Below are positions 56,508-64,000 of a stretch of 64,000 bases of DNA, piece by piece. Source of the stretch: Tanypteryx hageni. Lineage: Eukaryota > Arthropoda > Insecta > Odonata > Petaluridae. The notes under the pieces were generated by a model that saw only the letters and a program-made list of their open reading frames with translations, was not told the origin of the DNA and ran no database searches. The first letter of the stretch is position 1, and every line of letters begins with the position of its first letter. The DNA is taken from contig CM054118.1 of assembly GCA_028673005.1 (NCBI GenBank), positions 63,545,401 through 63,609,400 on the forward strand, written 5' to 3'. A program made the position numbers and the translations under genes.

Positions 56508-57013
56508 TTGATTTTCTTATTTGTACGTGCAATTACGGGAAGTAGCTTTTACACCAGATGTCGTCCTTTTTTTAACGAATTAGAACTTCTTACTGCCCCT
56601 TCAATTTATATTTACTGTTTAATTTTGTCCACTAAGAGTAACATCTCTAATATGGAGCAAAATTCAACGGTGCATAGCCACTTCACACGCAAAGCTGTTG
56701 ATCTGTATATGTTTTTAAATAGCTCTAAGGTTGAATGTAAAGGTCCCAAAACAATGGGCATTAATTTGTGTAATAAACTGCCCACCTCTATTAATAAGAT
56801 TGACAGTTTCAATTTATTCAAAAGAGCTGTTTGTTCCTTCTGAATAAATGTTATTATAGTATTTGTGAATTTCCCCAATGTCTATCAATGTATCAATTTA
56901 CAAACGCGTATCTATTTTGTATTTTTATGTATAACTAGTGTTTTTTGTTCTGACATGTTCTATACCAAGTGTTTTTTTGTTGTCTGATCTTTGGACAAAT
57001 AAATTATGATATA
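56508..57013 (+). mobile_element. LINE 3' end fragment, plus strand
   Basis: The frame 56508-56843 contains ELELLTAPSIYIYCLILSTK, SHFTRKAVDLYMF and INLCNKLPTSINKIDSFNLF to a stop. This is the typical C-terminal tail of Jockey/CR1-type ORF2 proteins (basic segment, then NKLP and FK motifs). The 3' UTR ends with GGACAAATAAATTATG near 57013. 5' truncated. Confidence 0.7.
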
Positions 57014-57490
57014 AATTTCCACGTAAGGAGCTACTGCGGAGTCAATGCTTCTCTTTAAGCCGATGCTCCTTTCCATTACTGTGTAATAACCTCCATTACT
57101 TACTCTCGTTCGTTGAGATAAATATTAATAACCACAACAGAAAATAACTTTCTTCTGCAACTTTAATTAAAAACATCCTTCTAAAATGTTTTGAGAATGC
57201 CCTCTGCTGGAGCTATTCTTGTTCGTAATAAAAACAAACGAAAATAGTAGCAGTCGATGAATACTGATGTAGTACAAAGTTCTAAGATATCTATATTTGT
57301 AGGTCAGAGGACGTTTCTATTTTATAGTAGATATATTAAAGATTGTGTAATGAGCTTAATTTGAACCAAACCAATGAATCATAATTGTCGTTTGATATTT
57401 AATATAATTTTATAAGTGTTTCTGGGGAGATCTTGTTTCGCTCTACAAGAAATTTAAAATTTCCTTTTGCCATTAAAAATTGTTACAAAA

Positions 57491-57548
57491 ATGAGTACTT
57501 TCCACCCCGTAAGTCACTGTATTTTTGATATGGATGGTCTACTTATAG
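57491..57548 (+). CDS. PUDP: PUDP exon 1
   Basis: Starts at the first ATG (AAAAATGAGT context) and encodes MSTFHPVSHCIFDMDGLLI plus one base. Donor GTAAGA. Intron 1 is only 76 bp. Confidence 0.93.
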
Positions 57549-60500
57549 GTAAGAAACAATTATTACCTCAAGAATAAAGTAAAATTTGTGTTTACGGTAG
57601 TAAAAATGAATTGTTGAATTGCAGATTCCGAAAGTTTGTATACTCGTGCCACTCAAGAAATATGCGAACCTTACGGAAAAACATACACTTGGGATTTGAA
57701 ACAAACTCTAATGGGAATGTCCACGAATGAAGTAGCGAATAAAATAACCAAGGAACTGGGTTTACCTCTAAGTCCAGAAGAATACCTGAAGTTGGCGCAG
57801 GAGAAATATAAGATATTATTTCCGCAGTCAAAGCTCATGCCAGGTAATCATTGAGGGTTAAAAATGCGAAAATTCATCAAAATAATATCTTGCAATGAAT
57901 TTCTGCAATCAAGCCATTATTTACAATTATGTATGCAAAATTTTAGCGATGATTGTAATAACTTAGTTTTTATTTTAATATCAGCATTTTTATGTTATAC
58001 CAGTTGTTTTGTGAATTTTATTGATAATTTGAGAAGAATGCTAAATATTTTCCCGTTTAGTCTGTATTTTTCTTCGTTAGCAACGATAACGTACCACTGT
58101 AAAACTGCAACTTTTTCTGGTTAACATTTGAAGGTTATTAAAGAAATGGTTAAAATGACCAAAAATTGGTATCTTAATAAAAGTTTAACAAAATTTTAAC
58201 TTTGTATGGATACAAAATTGAGAGGATTCTAAAATATCGGTCCAACCATAAAACTAATCCCGGAATGACTGGTTTGATATTGCTGATGCGTTACACAAGT
58301 TTTCTGTACAGCTAAGTGAAAACATAATTATAAATTAAATGTAGCAAAATATTAAAGCTGGAGAGTTGTCTAATTTACTTGAGATGTAAGACTTAAGTTT
58401 ATCTTATCTATATGAATGTTATATCTAGCTGGAAAATAATTATTTTATTATTGTGCATTCTGAGTATTAAAGATGTTTCTGGAGTTGTAATAAGTTTGAG
58501 GCTGTATTTTTCAAATAAACACCTGATTTGGAGTGAATTTCAAAACAAAGGTTTTCAGACAGCTATATAAGATAAGGGCACTGAGATACTAATAAGACTT
58601 CAGAAAGAACAAGGGAACTACAAGTAGCTATAATCAAGATTAGTTTTTGTCAATCTGGGTTAACTAAAAATAAAGCTGCAACAATTGCAGGGAACATCAT
58701 CATAAATAGCAAAGATCCTTTCGCCTGAATTTTGTAAGTCTATCATGAACAATACTTGTTTTTATAAAATTTTGCTAAGTTGAACATTTTCTCTGCATTG
58801 CTACATAGAGTTTTCATGAACGCATGCTCAAATTATCTTTCATATAATATCAGGATCATAAATTTTTTTCTTCCTCACAGGAGTTGAGAAACTGATTCAT
58901 CATCTCAAACAAAAAGGAATTCCTATTGCTGTGGCATCTAGTAGCAGCATTGAGTCATTTGACTTGAAGACAAAAAACCATGGAGAATTCTTTTCCCTGT
59001 TTAACCACATTGTCAAAGGATCCTCAGATCCCGAAGTTAAAGCTGGTAAACCAGATCCTTCCATATTTTTAGTCTGTGCAGCACGCTTTCCAGACAAACC
59101 TTCCCCCAGTCAGGTGAGATACTGTTTTGTCTGAGCCTCCCTTAACCCTGCACAGGTCGCACAGCATATGAGATGCATCGGAAGAGTGAAGCCATGGCAT
59201 CTCACAGACACCACATGACCTGTGCAGGGTTAAGAAGCAGCTGATGAGCATTTTTCTAACTTAAGTAACATTGGTATGCTGTCATTAGTTATATTTGTAA
59301 TCCTAACAACTATACGTACATATCAATGAAGATGCTTTTGATCAAGAATATTTCCTTCTAAGAGCATTACCGAATGAAGCCAAATCTGGCATTTTATTCT
59401 TAACAATTTATAATTTCTGAGTTTTAATTAAATAACGATCAAATAGTTACCCTTTTGTTAAATTCATCAGAAAATGAAATTTTAGATGGAACAATAGTAA
59501 AAATTCTACCAAAAAATAAGTAAAGTAAGTCTCAAGTAAACTTGAAACATCCCCTGTATATGTGTATGAACATCTCTATTTCCCAAGTCTATCAGATCCC
59601 TGACATTGGATTCTGGACAGCCATCCATTTCATCCACATCCATGTCCAGCTGCTTCATGATGAAAATAAAAAAATGGAAAGTTGTGTTAATGAGAATAAT
59701 GATGATGATAGCAAAAGTTATAGAAATAGACTTCCTTTCAGTTCCATCCTATTAGCCATTATTTATTATCTTTTTAATCTTTATAACCACCAAGTATTAA
59801 TGAGGAGAGTAAAGCAGTTGCAACATCTTGATTTTTCTGACCTGTAATATGCTTGTACTTAGAGCAGTGGTGCATTGTTGTCACCTTGTTGCTCTCACAT
59901 TCCCCTTCAACTGCAGTGTTTTCTCTTCCCTCATTATTTATGATAGAATGTGTTCTATTGTAACTAAATAGATTGTCCACTGAATGGTTGGTGCAAGTAG
60001 CACAAGTTTCTATACTGTCTAGTCTTAATCCATGAGTCATTGCATCCTAAATTTAAAAAAAACTTTAAATCAATGATATGATGATAAATATTAGGTCCTC
60101 ATATCCTAAACATTTAACATTAATAAGGGTGTTAGATTTCAAAATGTGAAGAAGGGCTTATACTTTAAGAGAGATACTTCATTGAATTCTAAAATTCATT
60201 ATTCAGAACTTGAAACCTTTTCCTGAACCTGAGTTTATTGGTAAATATTCCATTATGACACGTTATACGGACATTGAAGTCATCCTATCATTATGAAGAT
60301 TTATTTAGCTTCATGATCCAGTGGTGCATTGTCTCAAGAATTGGTCATTTATGCCACTTTTTTCTCCACCTTTCCCAATTTGTTTGCATTCAGTTGGAGA
60401 TTGACCTATAGAATATCTTCAGAAATACCATGCCACTAAATCCAGACTTGGTCTTAGTCAAATTGGAAAATTTTAACAATTGGAACATTAGTAATTGGAG

Positions 60501-60939
60501 CATTTTTATAATTTTTAACAATGGGAATGCTACGAACTTAATTTTGGATCAATTGCGATGATGTTCCCCACCCAATTTGTGCATTAATTTAAAATGAATA
60601 AATCTCTTTAGAATTGAAAACATCTGCATCTGTAGAAAGAATTCTCCCTTACTTTTAAATGACCATTCAGATTAATTTTTTCAAAACATCTGGGGGTTTC
60701 ACTAGAAATTATTTAAATAAAAGATTTTGACTGACTATAACTCTGTTGGACTTATACAGTGCTTGGTGTTTGAAGATGCTCCAAACGGGATGGTAGCAGC
60801 AAAGAGAGCTGGCATGCAGATCGTTTTGGTTCCTGATCCCCATGTCAGTAAAAATCTAACAGAGGGTGCCACACTTCTGCTGTCTTCTCTTGAAGAGTTC
60901 AAACCAGAATTATTTGGACTACCTCCATACGATGCTTAG
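57491..60939 (+). CDS. PUDP: Pseudouridine-5'-phosphatase-like HAD hydrolase, four exons
   Basis: Complete coding sequence joined from 57491-57548, 57625-57843, 58881-59113 and 60760-60939: 690 nt, 229 residues, about the length of human PUDP (HDHD1). All introns are GT-AG with phases 1, 1 and 0. HAD motifs: FDMDGLLID (motif I, nucleophile Asp plus general acid, residues 12-20), VASSSS (motif II), a Lys in GKPDPSIF (motif III) and CLVFEDAPNGMVAAKRAGM (motif IV, metal-binding Asp). A helical cap occupies about residues 20-90. The enzyme family removes phosphate from 5'-phosphorylated small molecules; human PUDP acts on pseudouridine 5'-phosphate in the cytosol. Substrate in this species is inference; insect homologues are called GS1-like. 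Codon use is AT-rich, unlike the GC-rich retroelement ORFs. Confidence 0.95.
57625..57843 (+). CDS. PUDP: PUDP exon 2
   Basis: Acceptor TTGCAG, then GATTCCGAAAGTT completes the motif I Asp codon. Encodes the cap domain to LMPG. Donor GTAATC. Exon length 219. Confidence 0.95.
58881..59113 (+). CDS. PUDP: PUDP exon 3
   Basis: Acceptor CCTCACAG. Encodes VEKLIHHLKQKGIPIAVASS (motif II), then SSDPEVKAGKPDPSIF (motif III), ending at KPSPSQ. Donor GTGAGA. Confidence 0.95.
59146..59229. mobile_element. 84-bp TTAA-flanked hairpin MITE in PUDP intron 3
   Basis: It is bounded by TTAA (59142-59145 and 59230-59233) with perfect 13-bp ends CCCTGCACAGGTC and GACCTGTGCAGGG, plus inner inverted GAGATGC/GCATCTC. 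TTAA and CCCT ends suggest a piggyBac-type MITE, or a derived hairpin. It starts 29 bases after exon 3. Confidence 0.82.
59234..60759. other. Remainder of PUDP intron 3
   Basis: AT-rich intronic sequence with short frames only. Nothing else recognised. Confidence 0.7.
60760..60939 (+). CDS. PUDP: PUDP exon 4
   Basis: Acceptor TTATACAG. Begins CLVFEDAPNGMVAAKRAGM (motif IV), then IVLVPDPHVSKNLTEGA, ending LFGLPPYDA and TAG at 60937-60939. Confidence 0.95.
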   Translation, partial: CLVFEDAPNGMVAAKRAGMQIVLVPDPHVSKNLTEGATLLLSSLEEFKPELFGLPPYDA

Positions 60940-61000
60940 AATTGCATTTAATGACGCATTTTGAGGAAATAGAAAGCAAAGGTTCTATTCTTTATTTACT

Positions 61001-61006
61001 AATAAA
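61001..61006 (+). terminator. Polyadenylation signal of PUDP
   Basis: AATAAA 62 bases after the stop codon, followed by a T-rich region. Confidence 0.7.
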
Positions 61007-61029
61007 TGTCTTATATTCAAATTGTGGTC

Positions 61030-63270
61030 TTGGACTGAAATTTTTTTTGAATTGATTAAAAATGTTATTCACTTATTTTCCAACAATTTTCAAAATAATA
61101 ACATTATATGCTGGCAGTTTAATTTTTTCAGATAATACATGATAGATATAGAATGTTAATAAATGTCACGTTATTTCCTAATAACAACTACTTTAGTGAA
61201 AGAAAAATGTAGCATTTGTGTGCAGACTAAAATGGACCAACCACAGCTTATAACTTTTATGTGCAGCACTGAATGATTGTCTTGTTAATGTTAAATGATA
61301 AAGCCATATTCCTTCCATAAGAAGAAGGTCAAGGATTGGATGATGCCTGGCCTGTGTTAATATTTTTAAAGAAATCAAAATAAATGCAGGATATGGTTAA
61401 AAAATTATAAAACAAGAAAACATTCAAAGATAATTTCCTTATCAGAAAATCAAAGATGATTGTATTCAATGAAATACAGCCTTTTTTGATACCCAAATAA
61501 GTAATAGAAAAGAAGAGAAGCACTGTAGAAAAATTGACTAATATTTAACAAAAGCAGTCAAAATTATTTGTAAATAAACATTAGTACCATTAATGTTGAA
61601 TGAAAAACCAAAGTATTTTCTAGTTGTTTTCAGAGAGATTATAAAAGTTATTTTGAAAGGGTAAGGAAAGCATTAAGCTATTTTATACAATTGAGGACTT
61701 TTTAATCACCATGTCCAGGTGTTATTCTTCAAATATATTGACCAAATCTCAGTTTTTCTAATAACTATATTTCATTTAAGTTAAACAGTATATTTTGAAA
61801 ATATATTGCTATTGCAAGTCCCTCAGTTTTGATATACTTGCTCATAATTTGGTAGCTAAAATGACCATTACACTACATTTTATAAATCCTACTTTAGAAG
61901 AACTGTCATTCAAATTTTACTGAACTAATGATGTGGTCATATCTTTTTAATAGGTCTTATCCTAATCTGCATTACTGTCTCCAATTCATCTGTTTTTGCA
62001 GTTTTTCACTCAATCCTTTAAGCTTCTTATTAGGAAATGCTTTCTTTGAAAATCTCCAGCGATCTGAGTTGATGAAAAAATAAACTAAGTTCAGAACTAT
62101 CACTGAAGAATGCATTTACATAAAATATATTTGATAATGCTCTTACAGAATTAATTTCATTTCCTAATTCTTGAGTTAGCTAATAATAATGCAGTTAGTG
62201 TAAATTGATAAGCAGATAGTACTTAGCTAACAACTGGATGGAGTTTTACTTTTTAAATGCACTATTTCATTTTACTCATATTTTATAGGGAAATCCTTGT
62301 TTTATACATATTCTAATAGAAATATTAATAAAACCAATATTCATTGGAATCAAATTCAGTGGAGCTGGACTTCACAATTTTCACACCATATGATTGTTGA
62401 AATTATACCTCAAAAATGCTTGTGTATGATTATTGTAATCCTTTTGGACACAAATACAAAGTATGAGAAAAATATACTTTTACTTGAATTATTACTCTTT
62501 TGGGATTAATTATTAATCTTCTCTCATCTCAATTTAAATACCCCATATCCCTAGGTTTTAACCTATTTTGATGAAAAATTTGCAGTGTAGTGCTTTACAT
62601 ACGAGACTGTAAATACTTCAAATAATTTGGTCATTTTTAGAATGTGTTATATTGCATAATATTATTTAAAGGTTTTCCTATCTTTTTAATAAGTTTTATA
62701 TTAAGATCACTCCATATATAGATATATGTTGGTTTGTATTAGGTAAACATGGCATCATGCGCATTTCGACGATAACATAGTCGAATATGTAATACCTTTG
62801 TTATTACAATTATTGAAGGAAGAATGCATTTATCAGTCACGTTATACATTGCAGGACACAGTGGACTGCTTAGATAGGTAAGCAGTGATAATAATTAATC
62901 TGTTTTCTTACATCTGAAGTAACTGTACCAGCTAGTGACAGTCATACCTCCAATGGCCTATAGGCTGTGATTGGACTTCCATGTCTGATATCTCTGATGC
63001 TATTATGATCAGGACCCCCTTCCTATAGTGTTTTTTCCCGATTTCCCCAAACTACATCCATTTCTGCGAAGAAACCGAGAAATTTCAACAATTTTATATC
63101 AAGTTCACATACCCCAAAAATCCCTTCAAAGGGTCAGGCCTGTCAGGCTGTGTGCCTACCCTCCCCCTGTTGAACTCGCCTAGCCAGACTTGGGCTTTGC
63201 CTACGACATACAGAGCCAACTGACCTCCGCTGCCAATGCTTTGCAGGCTGCATATGTGCCCCTACAAAAC
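61030..63270. other. Non-coding stretch downstream of PUDP
   Basis: AT-rich to about 62900. From 62940 to 63270 it is more balanced, with an open frame at about 63190-63285 (GFAYDIQSQLTSAANALQAA, then YVPLQNIIQ) that ends near a GT. I do not recognise the peptide and do not call it an exon. Confidence 0.35.
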
Positions 63271-63289
63271 ATTATACAGGTCACATTCC

Positions 63290-63420
63290 AGTATAACGAA
63301 TTCCGCAATAACAAAATTTTCAGTATAACGAACAATTTTCTTGTTTTAAAAATTCACATAATAAATATATAAACAGATTTCGTAATAACGAAATCCTAAT
63401 TTCAGTATAATGAACATTTA
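63290..63420. repeat. Cluster of CAGTATAACGAA motifs
   Basis: CAGTATAACGAA occurs at about 63290 and 63323, with CAGTATAATGAA near 63405 and the variants GCAATAACAAA and GTAATAACGAA between. These direct and inverted motifs resemble subterminal repeats of pogo/Tigger-like DNA elements, but no boundary or transposase was found. Confidence 0.35.
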
Positions 63421-63513
63421 GCGGTGATTAAAATAAGATTAATTTCATTCGTGCCAAAAAAAACAACTTATATTTATCTTTGCTGTGATGGATAGGTTGG
63501 TCTGTCGTCGTAT

Positions 63514-64000
63514 GAGGAAGAGAACTTACGTAAACACTTATAACTGTCACAAGACGGTCGGGTCAGCAGAACACAAGAGACTCAACCAAGGGCCAAGGGT
63601 TAGGACGCATAATGATGTTTTTGCTTATTTTTGCCAACCACCATCCCATTACAACGGGCAATTTAAAACTTCTCAAATCTGTAAATAAACACAAAACTAG
63701 ACGCATACAAAAGCATATACATAAACAAAAACATCATTACGGACAATGAACTAGATCCTATCTCCTACTCCTCTCTTTATCACTTAACGGTAAAAAAATT
63801 CCTGTTTACCTTTCCCTCCCCCTCGCCAAACATGCAATCTAGGTATAAATACTCTTACTACCCCGAACAATCCTCACACTGTTGAAAGTGACGGCCTAGC
63901 TGTCGAAACACATGTCCTAACCCTTGGTTGAGTCTCTTGTGTTCTGCTAACCTGACCGTCTTGTGACAGTTACAGGTGTTTCCGTAACTACTCTTCCTTA
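63514..64000. mobile_element. Long-terminal-inverted-repeat (foldback-like) element, cut by the window end
   Basis: Left arm 63514-63606 and right arm 63914-64000 are inverted copies with high identity (AACTGTCACAAGACGGTC and AGCAGAACACAAGAGACTC in both). The left arm has an extra 7 bases near its inner end. The spacer is about 307 bp, without coding capacity. The right arm runs to the last base, so the end and the duplication cannot be seen. Confidence 0.8.

Noticed and set aside
63190..63285. Short open frame ending near a GT, resembling an exon
   Set aside because: The peptide is unrecognised, the splice context is weak and it abuts a CAGTATAACGAA repeat cluster.
1..64000. CRISPR arrays, bacterial operons, riboswitches or viral genomes
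   Set aside because: No regularly spaced repeats, Shine-Dalgarno-led gene runs or virus hallmark genes; all larger frames are explained by eukaryotic transposons or the PUDP gene.

Overview
The window looks like a repeat-rich, AT-biased arthropod (probably insect) nuclear locus. The grounds are GT-AG spliced exons, a nearly intact Jockey-clade retrotransposon of the kind common in insects, and many hAT, mariner and piggyBac-type elements with host target-site duplications. Species cannot be named from sequence alone. No prokaryotic operons, CRISPR arrays or rRNA genes were seen.

Host genes are few. The one secure gene is a complete four-exon, plus-strand haloacid-dehalogenase phosphatase of the PUDP/HDHD1 (GS1-like) family at 57491-60939, 229 codons plus stop, with a polyA signal. 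Three further host exons are only candidates: a minus-strand first coding exon with a signal peptide that resembles the start of a dally-type glypican (12552-12774), a minus-strand acidic coiled-coil first exon (39783-40137), and a plus-strand terminal exon (50804-50942).

Layout. 1-13.4 kb: a 5'-truncated RTE-like LINE on the minus strand (1368-2645), a CpG/GC-rich tract (about 4.2-6.5 kb), a pyrimidine minisatellite (6.8-7.15 kb), two hAT MITEs with perfect 8-bp duplications (one holding a nested piggyBac-type MITE), and the glypican-like exon. 13.4-16 kb: a 2.5-kb non-autonomous hAT. 16.4-21.7 kb: a Jockey-clade LINE with an intact ORF1 and an ORF2 broken by one stop codon. 22-25.2 kb: two dispersed repeat families and a hAT MITE. 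25.2-35 kb: a nested stack, in which LINE-A is split by an 8.3-kb ZBED-type hAT, which is itself split by LINE-B (ORF1 with an SGNH-esterase-like domain) and also carries LINE-C and a tRNA-like inverted repeat. 35-46 kb: further repeat copies, a hAT MITE, a LINE 3' fragment and much sequence with nothing recognisable. 46.6-57 kb: a decayed mariner with intact ends, at least four decayed hAT transposases and two LINE 3' ends. 57.4-61 kb: the PUDP gene, whose third intron holds an 84-bp TTAA-flanked hairpin. 61-64 kb: mostly featureless, ending in a long inverted repeat that runs off the window.

Nothing here forms a new multi-gene system. The most informative material is the datable insertion stratigraphy, a LINE that is 5'-complete but 3'-truncated between apparent duplications, and a tRNA-like palindrome.
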